This document shows, in pieces, positions 26,786-36,214 of a stretch of DNA of 64,000 bases. Under the pieces are notes generated by a model. The model worked only from the letters and a program-made list of their open reading frames with translations. It did not search any database and was not told the DNA's origin. The DNA comes from Marinomonas lutimaris. Lineage in GTDB: Bacteria > Pseudomonadota > Gammaproteobacteria > Pseudomonadales > Marinomonadaceae. The translations under genes and the position numbers were made by a program. Position 1 is the first letter of the stretch, and every line of letters begins with the position of its first letter. The stretch spans positions 124,001 to 188,000 of the forward strand of contig NZ_JAHLLW010000005.1 of NCBI RefSeq assembly GCF_019426345.1. Reading direction: 5' to 3'.

Positions 26786-27925
26786 ATGATCTTACTATCC
26801 CGTTGTCTTCTTTTGAGTTTGTTTTTGCTGTCCAGCTTCGGCTGGGCGGCAGGTGAACCACAAACTCCGGAGGAGGCTAAACAGCAGATTCAGGCTTTAC
26901 AGAAAGATCTGCAAAAGCTTAATAGCTGGTTGAAAGATATTAAGTCGGAGCGATCTGATGTGGAAAAGCAGCTTGAAGTCAAAGAGAAAGACATTCAGGA
27001 ATTGCTTAAAAAAATTCAGAACATTCAAGAAAGCTTAAAAAAAGGTGAGCAGCAGCTGGGAGAATTGAGAGTACAGCAGCGAACACTTCAATTAAGTATT
27101 CAACAACAAAATGAACAAATAGCCGCCCAATTAAGGGCGGTTTATCGTTCCGGTAATGAAGAAAGTATCAAGCTATTGTTGAATGGTGATAGCTCTGAAG
27201 AAGCTCAGCGCTTGGTGCAATACAATCGTTATTTTTCCAATGCTAGACAGTCGCTTATTAATGGCTTTGTGACCGAAGTGAGTGATTTGAATTTGGTTGA
27301 AAAAAGCATTCGTAGCCATCGAGCTCAGCAAGCCAAAGAAGAAGCCGAATTAAAAGCAGAACGTAGCCGTCTTACTGGTCAACAAGCTGATCGACGCACT
27401 TTATTGGCTAAGTTAGACAGTGACTTAGCTAAGGGTGATAAACGCTCTAAACAATTAGTACAAGATCAGAAAAACCTACAGGATATGTTGAAACGTCTTG
27501 AAGAGGCGCTTGCTGACATACAAATCCCTGATCAAGATGTACCTTTCTCATCACAGCGTGGCAAATTGGTTCGCCCATTAAAAACACTGACTGAATTATC
27601 CTCTAATGGCAGTATCAACTTAGGTGGCGTTACATTGCGAGCTAAAGAAGGTGAGCCTGTTCATGCCATATTTTCTGGTCGAGTGGTGTTTTCTGACTGG
27701 ATGCGAGGCTTCGGATTTTTACTTATTTTAGACCACGGTGATGGTTACATGTCATTATACGGTTACAACCAAAGCTTATTAAAAGAGGTCGGCGAATGGG
27801 TAGGGGCAAACGATACTATAGCTATGGTTGGTAGCACTGGTGGTCGTCCTGATCCAGCGTTGTTTTTTGCAATTCGACATAATGGTACGCCATTAAAACC
27901 ACTTTCTTGGGTGAACGCAGGGTAG
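26786..27925 (+). CDS. envC: EnvC-like murein hydrolase activator
   Basis: 379 residues. It has a signal peptide (about 1-21), a long coiled coil (about 25-245) and a C-terminal degenerate LytM/peptidase M23 domain (about 270-375, with LRAKEGEPVHAIFSGRVVFSDWMRGFG). The M23 zinc ligands are incomplete, as expected of EnvC. EnvC is periplasmic and activates the amidases AmiA/AmiB at the division site through FtsEX. It begins 7 bases after gpmI. Confidence 0.93.
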   Translation: MILLSRCLLLSLFLLSSFGWAAGEPQTPEEAKQQIQALQKDLQKLNSWLKDIKSERSDVEKQLEVKEKDIQELLKKIQNIQESLKKGEQQLGELRVQQRTLQLSIQQQNEQIAAQLRAVYRSGNEESIKLLLNGDSSEEAQRLVQYNRYFSNARQSLINGFVTEVSDLNLVEKSIRSHRAQQAKEEAELKAERSRLTGQQADRRTLLAKLDSDLAKGDKRSKQLVQDQKNLQDMLKRLEEALADIQIPDQDVPFSSQRGKLVRPLKTLTELSSNGSINLGGVTLRAKEGEPVHAIFSGRVVFSDWMRGFGFLLILDHGDGYMSLYGYNQSLLKEVGEWVGANDTIAMVGSTGGRPDPALFFAIRHNGTPLKPLSWVNAG

Positions 27926-27977
27926 TTTACTTTACATACTTAGACCTTAAGCCAGTAAGAAATTCATAGGAAGAAAC

Positions 27978-29264
27978 ATGATCAATATTTTGCGTCAACG
28001 AATTCCCTTTTTATTTATGGTGTTATTGGTGCAGCCTGCTTTTTCTGCGCAGCCTCCTGTGGATGCTCAGGAAAAATCAAAGTTGCCTACTGCTGAAATT
28101 CAGTCTTTTGTAGAAACTTTTGAGACAATCCGGGAAGGTTATGTTGAAGTGATGTCTGATCAAGATATTCTTCATAAAGCGTTGAAAGGTATGGTCTCAG
28201 GGCTTGATCCACATTCTGAATATTTTACTAAGGCGGAATTGGTCGATTTTAATGAGCTGACATCCGGAAACTATGCAGGCATTGGTGTTGAAGTTGAGAT
28301 GAAAGATAAACGTCTTACTATTGTGACGCCTGTTGATGGTTCTGCGGCAGCAGAAGCTGGAATTTTGCCCGGTGATGTGATTATTAAGATTGATAACACC
28401 TTAATAACGGATCTTGGTATGCAAGATATTGTCACTTTAATGCGTGGTGAAATTGGCTCTAAAGTGACCTTGGATATTGAGCGAAACGGTGAAGTTAAAC
28501 ATTATGAATTAACACGCCGCTTAGTAGAAGATACCAGTGTTACCGATAAATGGTTAGGTGATGGTATTGCGTATTTTCGTATTAGCCAGTTCCAAGGTGA
28601 TAGTGCGTCAGAGTTTTATCAAGCCATTGATAAGCTTAAGAAAGAAGACAAAATCCAAGGCGTTGTTTTAGATTTGCGTAATAATCCAGGTGGTGTTTTA
28701 CAAAGTGCTGTTGGGGTTGTGGATGCTTTTATAGATAAAGGCATGATTGTGTATACAAATGGTCGTCACGAATTGTCTAAAAGTCAGTTTGTTGCCACAG
28801 AGAAAAATACCCAATTCGATAATGTGCCTGTTGTAGTGTTAGTTAATGAAGGTTCTGCCTCAGCCTCAGAGATTGTTGCTGGCGCTTTGCAAGATCACCA
28901 ACGTGCCGTGATTCTAGGTACAGAAACATTCGGTAAAGGTTCTGTACAAACCGTCGTCCCTCTTTCGAATGGTGACGCAGTGAAATTAACAACGGCTTTG
29001 TATTACACGCCCAATGGCCGTTCTATCCAAGCTCAAGGAATAACGCCTGATTTGATAGTTCCACAGGCGACTCTGACTTTTGATAAGGGGCAATTTTTTG
29101 TTAAAGAAGCTGAGTTAAAAGGACATCTGGGTAACGGAACGGGTGGCGAAGAGCGCACCAGTGCTGATGTGAAGTCTGATATTGGTGAGTTGGCTAAAAC
29201 GGATTTTCAGTTATTCCAAGCAGTTACTATTTTGAAAACGCTGCCTAAGTTAGCGCAGAAATAG
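27978..29264 (+). CDS. C-terminal processing protease (S41, CtpA-like)
   Basis: 428 residues. The signal peptide (1-24) is followed by a PDZ domain (about 95-175) and an S41 catalytic domain (about 185-360). The Ser-Lys dyad is seen in NEGSASASEIVAGALQDH (Ser near residue 297) and GTETFGKGSVQTV (Lys near residue 322). It is a periplasmic protease that in relatives trims cell-wall hydrolases and lipoproteins. It lies between envC and yibQ, the conserved arrangement. Confidence 0.93.
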   Translation: MINILRQRIPFLFMVLLVQPAFSAQPPVDAQEKSKLPTAEIQSFVETFETIREGYVEVMSDQDILHKALKGMVSGLDPHSEYFTKAELVDFNELTSGNYAGIGVEVEMKDKRLTIVTPVDGSAAAEAGILPGDVIIKIDNTLITDLGMQDIVTLMRGEIGSKVTLDIERNGEVKHYELTRRLVEDTSVTDKWLGDGIAYFRISQFQGDSASEFYQAIDKLKKEDKIQGVVLDLRNNPGGVLQSAVGVVDAFIDKGMIVYTNGRHELSKSQFVATEKNTQFDNVPVVVLVNEGSASASEIVAGALQDHQRAVILGTETFGKGSVQTVVPLSNGDAVKLTTALYYTPNGRSIQAQGITPDLIVPQATLTFDKGQFFVKEAELKGHLGNGTGGEERTSADVKSDIGELAKTDFQLFQAVTILKTLPKLAQK

Positions 29265-29288
29265 TAATTTTTTGATAAATATATTTTT

Positions 29289-30518
29289 TTGGTAAAAGCG
29301 CGCTTGTTTGATTTTAAGAAATTCCTAGTGGTTATATTTTGTCTGCTCGCCCTTCCTGGGTGTGCGGATGAGTTAAGTCGTACTCTTGATGACTCAGAAG
29401 CGGTACCTGTAGATAGGGTAGAGATGCTTGCCCTTGAAGCTGAGCAAGTAACAGAGGAGGATAGCGCGATTTTTTTTGAAGAACCCGTTGTCCTTCCTGA
29501 GCATTTAGGGCCCCTTTTAGCACCGCAAGAAGAAGAGCCTACAGAAGCATCAGGCTTTCCAGTAGAATCCTATTTCCCCGTATCGTCTAACAACTCTGTT
29601 TCGGTAGATGATTCTAGTGCTACGCCACCGAACACTTCGACTCAATCTAATTCCTCAGTATTGGAAGCTGCTAAGCCATGGACACCGGCGATTGTGCCTT
29701 TTCTAGATGCTCCTATTGATTACGAGTCAAAGCCTTTTAAATCATTTCCTAAAGTAGATCAGCAGCCTAATCACTCTAAAAAAGAAGGGGAGCCAGCTAA
29801 AATTTTAGCTGTTGATGTTCATCCTAAGATGCCGCGAATAGCCATTTTGATCGATGATTTGGGTTATAACCGCAACGGTATGGATTCATCGTTAATGCTG
29901 CCTACCGAGGTAGCTTTGGCGATATTACCCAGCACACCGTTTGCTATGCAGACGGCATTGACGGCGCAGAAACAAAAACGCATTACTCTTCTGCATGCAC
30001 CGATGGAAAACCAGCGAGAGTTGAAGCTTGGTCCTGGTGGACTGTATGCCAAAATGACGGAGCATGAATTAAAAGAGACTCTGAGTAAGGACTTGGATGG
30101 CTTACCAGGGATACAAGGCGTCAACAATCATATGGGCAGTTTGCTAACAACCAAAGCAGACTCGATGAAGTGGGTAATGGAAACCCTTAAAGGTCGCTCA
30201 CTGTTTTTTATAGACAGTCTAACTAGTCCTAAAAGTGTGGCCAAAAAAACAGCTCAAGACTATGGTTTAGAGACAGTCAGTAGAGATGTTTTTTTGGATA
30301 ACATTCGCACTGAACAAGCTATCGATAAACAATTTTCTCGTTTAGTAAAGCTTGCAAGGAAGCATGGCAGCGCTCTGGCAATTGGGCATCCATATCCAGA
30401 AACTATGGCTTATCTTAAACAGCGTCTTAATCATCTAGAGCAAGATGGTGTTCGCTTAGTTCGTCTATCTGATCTATTAAGTGCTTCCCCATCAGAACCT
30501 GCTCTCAGCGACAAATAA
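29289..30518 (+). CDS. Divergent polysaccharide deacetylase (YibQ family), possible lipoprotein
   Basis: 409 residues if the TTG at 29289 is used; no good ribosome binding site is seen, and a GTG near 29331 is an alternative. The N-terminal hydrophobic segment ends in LPGC, so the protein may be a lipoprotein. A Ser/Pro/acidic linker (about 40-170) precedes the deacetylase domain (about 178-400). Domain motifs are IAILIDDLGYN, LLHAPMEN, NNHMGS and IGHPYPET. Metal-binding Asp and His residues look intact. Substrate is unknown. It follows ctpA by 24 bases. Confidence 0.83.
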   Translation: MVKARLFDFKKFLVVIFCLLALPGCADELSRTLDDSEAVPVDRVEMLALEAEQVTEEDSAIFFEEPVVLPEHLGPLLAPQEEEPTEASGFPVESYFPVSSNNSVSVDDSSATPPNTSTQSNSSVLEAAKPWTPAIVPFLDAPIDYESKPFKSFPKVDQQPNHSKKEGEPAKILAVDVHPKMPRIAILIDDLGYNRNGMDSSLMLPTEVALAILPSTPFAMQTALTAQKQKRITLLHAPMENQRELKLGPGGLYAKMTEHELKETLSKDLDGLPGIQGVNNHMGSLLTTKADSMKWVMETLKGRSLFFIDSLTSPKSVAKKTAQDYGLETVSRDVFLDNIRTEQAIDKQFSRLVKLARKHGSALAIGHPYPETMAYLKQRLNHLEQDGVRLVRLSDLLSASPSEPALSDK

Positions 30519-30544
30519 CCTAGAGATTCTGTTTTTTTTGATAG

Positions 30545-30577
30545 AGTCGGAGTTTTTTGATAAAAAATCCGACTTTT
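30545..30577 (+). terminator. Terminator after yibQ
   Basis: AGTCGGA-G-TTTTTT pairs with AAAAAA-TCCGACT, followed by TTTT. Confidence 0.85.
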
Positions 30578-30760
30578 CACTAATTCATTAGCAGCTGATT
30601 TGTACTAAATTATAGTAAGTAGTTATTTTTTAGGATGGGTGTTATACATCTATTTTTGCCCTCTCATTTCGACCTCTTAATCTTTTGCTCCTGCTTAGTG
30701 CGACGCCCTCTCTTTGAAGTAGAAAAAACCATACAAACAAAAAAAATCAGTGATTAATTT

Positions 30761-30777
30761 TGCACTTTTTTAGGAAT
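30761..30777. promoter_or_regulatory. Weak NtrC-like half site
   Basis: TGCACTTTTTTAGGAAT keeps the left half (TGCAC) of the NtrC consensus but has a poor right half. Confidence 0.2.
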
Positions 30778-30853
30778 GTAGAGTTTTATCCAAGCTAATT
30801 ACATTATTTATGCGCACTACTATTGACCAAAGTTTAGTCTGATATTAATGTGT

Positions 30854-30870
30854 AGCATTATAAAGGTGCA
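30854..30870. promoter_or_regulatory. NtrC-like site upstream of the liv operon
   Basis: AGCATTATAAAGGTGCA fits the 17-base NtrC pattern TGCACCA-N3-TGGTGCA with a strong right half (6/7) and weak left half (4/7). It lies about 90-106 bases before the predicted start, the usual enhancer distance. Confidence 0.4.
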
Positions 30871-30933
30871 CATTTTTTGAATAGTTGCTGTGAAAGTTCC
30901 ATTATTAATGCCTTTTCTTTAGGGTTTAATTGT

Positions 30934-30949
30934 TGGAACGCTTCTTGCT
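30934..30949 (+). promoter_or_regulatory. Sigma-54 promoter of the liv operon
   Basis: TGGAAC-GCTTC-TTGCT against the consensus TGGCAC-N5-TTGCW: one mismatch, with GG and GC at the exact spacing. Transcription would start near 30960, 35 bases before the first gene. Confidence 0.6.
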
Positions 30950-30994
30950 TTTGAATAATAACGATAAAACACAAAACGAGTAGAGGCTTTTCTT

Positions 30995-32107
30995 ATGTCA
31001 AATGCGGTTGTTAGAAAAACATTAATTTCTCTTGCTATTGCGGGTGCTGCGACACTTGCTCAAGCAGATGTAGTCATCGGTGTTGCTGGCCCTCATACAG
31101 GGGCTTATGCGGCTTTTGGTGAGCAATTATGGAAAGGGGCTGAAAAAGCGGCTGCAGATATCAATGCTGCAGGCGGTGTTAAAGGTGAAATGATTAAGCT
31201 TGTTAAAGCAGATGATGCTTGTGAGCCCAAACAAGCCGTGTCGGTTGCTAACCGTCTAGTTGACTCTGATGGTGCTGTGGCTGTCATCGGACACTTCTGT
31301 TCATCTTCTTCTATCCCTGCTTCAAAAATCTACGAAGAAGCTGGTGTTATCATGGTAACGCCTGCATCAACAAACCCAACACTTACCGACCAAGGTTTGC
31401 CAAACGTTTTCCGCGTATGTGGTCGTGATGATCAGCAAGGCGATGTGGCAGCAAGCTACATTGTAGATAAATTGAAAGCAAAACGCGTTGCTGTAATTCA
31501 CGATAAAGACACTTATGGTAAAGGCCTTGCTGATGCTATGAAGTCAACGCTTAACGCTTACGGCTTGAAAGAAGTTATGTACGAAGGTTTGACTCGTGGC
31601 GAGAAAGATTTTAATGCCTTGATTACAAAAATTCGTTCTGTAGACGCGGATGTTGTGTATTTCGGTGGTCTTCACTCTGAAGCTGGCCCACTTGTTCGTC
31701 AGTTGCGCGAGCAAGGCTCTAAAGCAATCTTCATCTCAGGTGATGGCATCGTATCTGACGAGTTTGTTTCAGTTGCGGGTTCACCTGAATACGTAGACGG
31801 TGTATTGATGACATTTGGTGCGCCACCAACATCTTACCCATCTGGTAAAAAAGTCATCCAAGAGTTCCGCGACGGCGGTTATGAGCCAGAAGGGTACACT
31901 TTGTACTCTTACACTGCGATGCAAGTTGCTGTTGCAGCTCTAGCTAATAACAATTTAGATCCAATCAAAGGTGCTAAGTGGTTGAAGACTCATTCTGTTG
32001 ACACCGTAATGGGTAAGAAAGACTTCGACGAAAAAGGCGATTTAACTGTTTCTGATTACGTTATGTATGAGTGGGATGCTCAAGGTAAATATCACGTAGT
32101 AGACTGA
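30995..32107 (+). CDS. Branched-chain amino acid ABC transporter substrate-binding protein
   Basis: 370 residues with a signal peptide ending near AQA (residues 22-24). It is a periplasmic LivJ/LivK/BraC-type receptor: VIGVAGPHTGAYAAFGEQL near residue 27, GHFCSSSSIPASKIYEE near residue 98 and GRDDQQGDVAA near residue 141. It starts the five-gene liv operon. Leucine-type or broader amino acid specificity cannot be decided from sequence. Confidence 0.93.
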   Translation: MSNAVVRKTLISLAIAGAATLAQADVVIGVAGPHTGAYAAFGEQLWKGAEKAAADINAAGGVKGEMIKLVKADDACEPKQAVSVANRLVDSDGAVAVIGHFCSSSSIPASKIYEEAGVIMVTPASTNPTLTDQGLPNVFRVCGRDDQQGDVAASYIVDKLKAKRVAVIHDKDTYGKGLADAMKSTLNAYGLKEVMYEGLTRGEKDFNALITKIRSVDADVVYFGGLHSEAGPLVRQLREQGSKAIFISGDGIVSDEFVSVAGSPEYVDGVLMTFGAPPTSYPSGKKVIQEFRDGGYEPEGYTLYSYTAMQVAVAALANNNLDPIKGAKWLKTHSVDTVMGKKDFDEKGDLTVSDYVMYEWDAQGKYHVVD

Positions 32108-32216
32108 TTTTTATTTAGTTCTTACATTTCAGTAATAACCGACTCATGTTTACCAGCCAAGGATTGCGCTGGTAAACATGCTCTCTATATTAAAAAAATT
32201 CCCACGAGGTCTTACG

Positions 32217-33128
32217 ATGGATATCGTTCTCCAGCAGTTGGTAAACGGTCTTACCCTTGGTTCTGTTTATGGACTCATTGCGATCGGTTACACCATGGTG
32301 TATGGCATTATCGGCATGATTAACTTTGCCCATGGCGATGTTTACATGGTATCAGCTTATATCACCGCTATTGCTCTAGCTCTTTTAACTTTTTTCGGTA
32401 TCGAATCTTTTCCTATTATTCTTGTCGGCACGTTGTTTCTTACTGTTGCCGTTACTGGTGCGTACGGGTGGGTGATTGAGCGTATTGCATACCGTCCACT
32501 GCGCAGCTCTAGTCGTTTATCTGTATTGATTTCTGCGATTGGTATGTCACTGATTTTGCAAAACTATGTGCAGCTTAGTCAGGGCGCTAACCAACAAGGT
32601 GTGCCGACTCTTTTAACCGGTGCATTGCGTTTTCACGTAGGTGATGGTTTTGTGCAGATCACTTACATGAAATTATTGATTTTGTTTATTTCCATCTTAG
32701 GCATGGGTGTTCTCACCTATGTTATCCAAAAAACAAAATTGGGCCGTATGTGTCGTGCTACTCAGCAAGACCGAAAAATGGCGTCTATTTTGGGTATAGA
32801 TACTGACAAAGTTATCTCAACTGTTTTTGTTATTGGTGCTGTTATGGCGGCATTAGCTGGTGTGCTAGTTACGCTAGATTACGGTGCATTTGATTTTTAT
32901 GTCGGCTTTATTATTGGTATTAAAGCCTTCACCGCAGCAGTGTTGGGCGGTATCGGATCTTTACCTGGAGCCATGCTAGGTGGGCTAATTCTTGGATTGT
33001 CCGAGGCTTTGTTTGCTGGGTTGATTAGTTCTGATTATAAAGATGTATTTTCATTCTCTTTATTAGTTCTCATTTTGATTGTTCGCCCAAGTGGCCTTCT
33101 CGGCAAACCTGAAGTGGAGAAAGTATAA
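32217..33128 (+). CDS. livH: Branched-chain amino acid ABC permease LivH
   Basis: 303 residues from the ATG at 32217, with GAGG about 8 bases before; the frame extends to 32178 but that part lies in the leader. About eight membrane spans. GLTLGSVYGLIAIGYTMVYG and INFAHGDVYM are hallmark LivH sequences, and AVLGGIGSLPGAMLGG is the loop that contacts the ATPase. Its stop is directly followed by livM. Confidence 0.95.
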   Translation: MDIVLQQLVNGLTLGSVYGLIAIGYTMVYGIIGMINFAHGDVYMVSAYITAIALALLTFFGIESFPIILVGTLFLTVAVTGAYGWVIERIAYRPLRSSSRLSVLISAIGMSLILQNYVQLSQGANQQGVPTLLTGALRFHVGDGFVQITYMKLLILFISILGMGVLTYVIQKTKLGRMCRATQQDRKMASILGIDTDKVISTVFVIGAVMAALAGVLVTLDYGAFDFYVGFIIGIKAFTAAVLGGIGSLPGAMLGGLILGLSEALFAGLISSDYKDVFSFSLLVLILIVRPSGLLGKPEVEKV

Positions 33129-34403
33129 ATGAGCCAAGCTGTAGGAATAAATTTTAAGAAAAGTAGTATTGATGCCCTGATTGCCGGTTTTATGGCTCTT
33201 GTCTTGTTCGGCCCGATTGTCGGTGTTGTGCTAGATGGTTATGGTTTTAATACGGAATTTGTACGGGTAGCCTGGATGGTCGCCGCTGTTGCTGTTGGTC
33301 GTTTTGTTATGTCTAGTTTCTTTCAGACAGAAAAAGGCATCGCAATGGCTTTTCGTTATGCGAATAATGATGAAGGTGTAGAAGTTCTTAAGCCTGGACA
33401 TAAGTCTAAAATGGTGTGGATTATTCCATTGGTGATAGTAATTGGTCTTTTAGTGCCTTTTATCGCATCAAAATATGTCCTTACCGTTGTTATTCTTGGT
33501 CTGATATACGTATTGCTAGGTCTTGGTCTTAATATAGTTGTCGGCTTGGCTGGCTTATTGGATTTGGGTTTTGTTGGCTTCTATGCCATTGGAGCCTACG
33601 GTTTAGCATTAGGTTATGAAAACCTTGGGCTTGGCTTCTGGTCAATGTTGCCGATTGCCGCGCTAATGGCTGCGGTTGCAGGCGCTATATTAGGCTTTCC
33701 TGTATTGCGAATGCATGGCGACTATTTGGCGATTGTTACACTAGGTTTTGGGGAGATAATTCGTCTTATTTTGACTAACTGGGCGTCTTTCACTCACGGA
33801 CCAAACGGTGTTTCAGCGCCATTGCCAACTTTCTTTGGATTGGAGTTTAAGCGTCGATCCAGTGAGGGACAAACCTTCCACGAGTTTTTTAATATTCCTT
33901 ATGATTCTGCTTATAAATACATGTTCATTTATATCGTATTGTTCGCGGTTGTGTGGGCTGTACTTTTTATCAAGCATCGTTTGGTGAAAATGCCAATTGG
34001 CCGTGCATGGGAAGCGCTTCGTGAAGATGAAATAGCGTGTCGTTCATTAGGTTTAAACCATGTATTGGTGAAACTTTCTGCCTTCATGTTAGGTGCATCA
34101 ACTGGCGGTTTAGCTGGCGTGTTTTTTGCGACTTATCAAGGTTTTGTTAACCCTTCTTCGTTTACTTTCTTCGAGTCTGCTTTGATTTTGGCAATCGTGG
34201 TATTGGGCGGTATGGGATCCACATTAGGTGTTGTAATTGCCGCTTTCTGTTTGACTGTGTTACCTGAAATGCTAAGAGAATTCGCAGAATACCGTGTCTT
34301 GATGTTTGGTATTTTGATGGTAGTGATGATGATTTGGAAACCTCGAGGTATTGTTCGTGTTACTCGAACAGGTTTTGCTGCGAGAAAAGGGGTGGTTAAA
34401 TGA
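33129..34403 (+). CDS. livM: Branched-chain amino acid ABC permease LivM
   Basis: 424 residues, with about ten membrane spans. LGLNIVVGLAGLLDLGFVGFYA and FGEIIRLILTNW are typical, and VLGGMGSTLGVVIAA is the ATPase-contact loop. The N-terminal 120 residues are an extra hydrophilic and membrane part as in enteric LivM. The stop overlaps the livG start by 4 bases. Confidence 0.95.
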   Translation: MSQAVGINFKKSSIDALIAGFMALVLFGPIVGVVLDGYGFNTEFVRVAWMVAAVAVGRFVMSSFFQTEKGIAMAFRYANNDEGVEVLKPGHKSKMVWIIPLVIVIGLLVPFIASKYVLTVVILGLIYVLLGLGLNIVVGLAGLLDLGFVGFYAIGAYGLALGYENLGLGFWSMLPIAALMAAVAGAILGFPVLRMHGDYLAIVTLGFGEIIRLILTNWASFTHGPNGVSAPLPTFFGLEFKRRSSEGQTFHEFFNIPYDSAYKYMFIYIVLFAVVWAVLFIKHRLVKMPIGRAWEALREDEIACRSLGLNHVLVKLSAFMLGASTGGLAGVFFATYQGFVNPSSFTFFESALILAIVVLGGMGSTLGVVIAAFCLTVLPEMLREFAEYRVLMFGILMVVMMIWKPRGIVRVTRTGFAARKGVVK

Positions 34404-35281
34404 ACCAAGAAAATATTTTAGCTGTTGAAAACTTGGTGATGCACTTTGGTGGTATTAAAGCGCTAAATGATGTGACTTTTGATATCAAGCGCGGTTCTGT
34501 ATCGGCTTTAATTGGGCCAAATGGAGCGGGTAAAACCACTGTGTTTAACTGTCTAACAGGGTTTTATAAAGCGACTGGTGGTAAGATTCTTTTGTCGGCT
34601 GGCGGCAAAGAGACCAGCATCATTAAAGTGCTTGGCGAACCATTCCAGGTGACTGACTTTTTTTCTCCATTCGCATTTTTTGCTCGTCTTAAGTACAAAA
34701 TGTTTGGAGGATCGCATCTTGTAAACCGTGCAGGATTGTCTCGTACTTTCCAGAATATCCGTTTATTCAAAGAGATGTCGGTAGTAGAAAACTTATTGGT
34801 TGCTCAGCATATGCGAGTAAATCGCAGCTTGATTGCTGGTATTTTGAATACGAAATCTTATAGAAAAGCTGAAGAAGAAGCGCTTGAGCGTGTCTTTTAT
34901 TGGTTGGGCGTTGTGGATCTGGTGGATTCGGCTAACCGTTTGGCTGGTGAGCTTTCTTATGGTCAACAGCGTCGTTTAGAAATTGCTCGTGCTATGTGTA
35001 CCAATCCTGAGATTGTTTGTTTGGATGAGCCTGCTGCAGGTTTGAACCCGTCTGAAACAGAAGCTTTGACCAAGATGATTCGTGTATTGCGTGATGAGCA
35101 TAATACGACAGTATTATTAATCGAGCATGACATGGGGATGGTGATGGATATCTCTGATTACATCGTTGTGTTGGATCACGGTGAGGTAATTGCAAAAGGT
35201 GGTCCTGATGACATTAAGAGTAATCCAAAGGTTATTGCTGCTTACCTTGGTGCAGAAGAAGGCGAGGAGGTAACTCTATGA
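34400..35281 (+). CDS. livG: Branched-chain amino acid ABC ATPase LivG
   Basis: 293 residues. Walker A GPNGAGKTT near residue 38, signature LSYGQQRRLEIARA near residue 188 and Walker B VCLDEP near residue 208. It is longer than typical LivG (about 255) because about 35-40 extra residues follow GKILLSAGG (about 63-105). The insert is hydrophobic and aromatic (FFSPFAFFARL) and sits before LSRTFQNIRLF. It overlaps livM and livF by 4 bases each. Confidence 0.94.
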   Translation: MNQENILAVENLVMHFGGIKALNDVTFDIKRGSVSALIGPNGAGKTTVFNCLTGFYKATGGKILLSAGGKETSIIKVLGEPFQVTDFFSPFAFFARLKYKMFGGSHLVNRAGLSRTFQNIRLFKEMSVVENLLVAQHMRVNRSLIAGILNTKSYRKAEEEALERVFYWLGVVDLVDSANRLAGELSYGQQRRLEIARAMCTNPEIVCLDEPAAGLNPSETEALTKMIRVLRDEHNTTVLLIEHDMGMVMDISDYIVVLDHGEVIAKGGPDDIKSNPKVIAAYLGAEEGEEVTL

Positions 35282-35991
35282 CTACATTGATGGAATTTAA
35301 AGACGTTGACGTGCATTACGGCCCAATCCAAGCCTTGAAGAAAGTGTCTTTGACTGTGACCGAAGGTGAAATTGTAACTCTAATCGGAGCAAATGGTGCG
35401 GGTAAGTCTACCTTGCTGATGTCTATTTTTGGACAGCCGCGCATTTCTTCTGGTGAAATTATTTATCGTGGCGAAGATATTTCGCAAAAATCGGCTCACT
35501 ATGTGGCGTCACATGGTTTGGCTCAATCCCCAGAAGGTCGTCGAATATTCCCTAGCATGTCAGTAGAAGAAAACTTGCTGATGGGGACGATTCCAATCGG
35601 TATGGATCATGCTGAAGAAGATATGCAGCATATGTTTGAGTTATTTCCTCGACTGTTAGAACGACGTAATCAGCGTGCCTCGACTATGTCTGGTGGCGAG
35701 CAGCAAATGCTTGCCATTGCGCGTGCACTAATGAGTCGCCCAAAATTGCTTTTGTTGGATGAGCCTAGTCTAGGTTTGGCGCCAATTATCGTTAAGCAAA
35801 TTTTTCAGATTCTGAAAGACGTGGCAAGTACGGGGATGACAATCTTCTTGGTTGAGCAGAACGCCAATCACGCGCTAAAACTAGCTAATCGTGGTTATGT
35901 AATGGTGAATGGTGAAATTCGTATGACGGGAACTGGTGCGGAATTATTAGTTAATCCTGAAGTGCGTGAAGCCTACTTAGGTGGTCATTAA
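35278..35991 (+). CDS. livF: Branched-chain amino acid ABC ATPase LivF
   Basis: 237 residues, normal length. Walker A GANGAGKST, Q-loop SPEGRRIFPSMSVEENL, signature MSGGEQQMLAIARAL and Walker B LLLLDEPSLGLAP. It ends the operon and is followed by a strong terminator. Confidence 0.96.
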   Translation: MTTLMEFKDVDVHYGPIQALKKVSLTVTEGEIVTLIGANGAGKSTLLMSIFGQPRISSGEIIYRGEDISQKSAHYVASHGLAQSPEGRRIFPSMSVEENLLMGTIPIGMDHAEEDMQHMFELFPRLLERRNQRASTMSGGEQQMLAIARALMSRPKLLLLDEPSLGLAPIIVKQIFQILKDVASTGMTIFLVEQNANHALKLANRGYVMVNGEIRMTGTGAELLVNPEVREAYLGGH

Positions 35992-36046
35992 AGGCATCTC
36001 AATTACGATTTTTCCTGTAGAAGTGTTGAGTTCTACTGTTTAGATA

Positions 36047-36090
36047 AAAGCCACGCTTCATTATACAAATAATGAAGCGTGGCTTTTTTA
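36047..36090 (+). terminator. Terminator of the liv operon
   Basis: AAAGCCACGCTTCATTA pairs perfectly with TAATGAAGCGTGGCTTT across a 6-base loop, with a T run. Confidence 0.95.
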
Positions 36091-36214
36091 TAATTGTGGA
36101 TAAAAATAAGGCTTTTGCACAGGAAGTTCGCTGAACGTCGTGTTTTAAGCTGTTTTTTAGCTATATTTGAGTGACGGTCTAATAAAATAAGAAAGGTTTA
36201 GGCTCTAATAAGGT

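Larger units (their letters stand above)
30519..30994. other. 476-base control region between yibQ and the liv operon
   Basis: It holds the yibQ terminator (30545-30577), two NtrC-like sites and a sigma-54 promoter, given separately. I see no reading frame. Confidence 0.6.
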
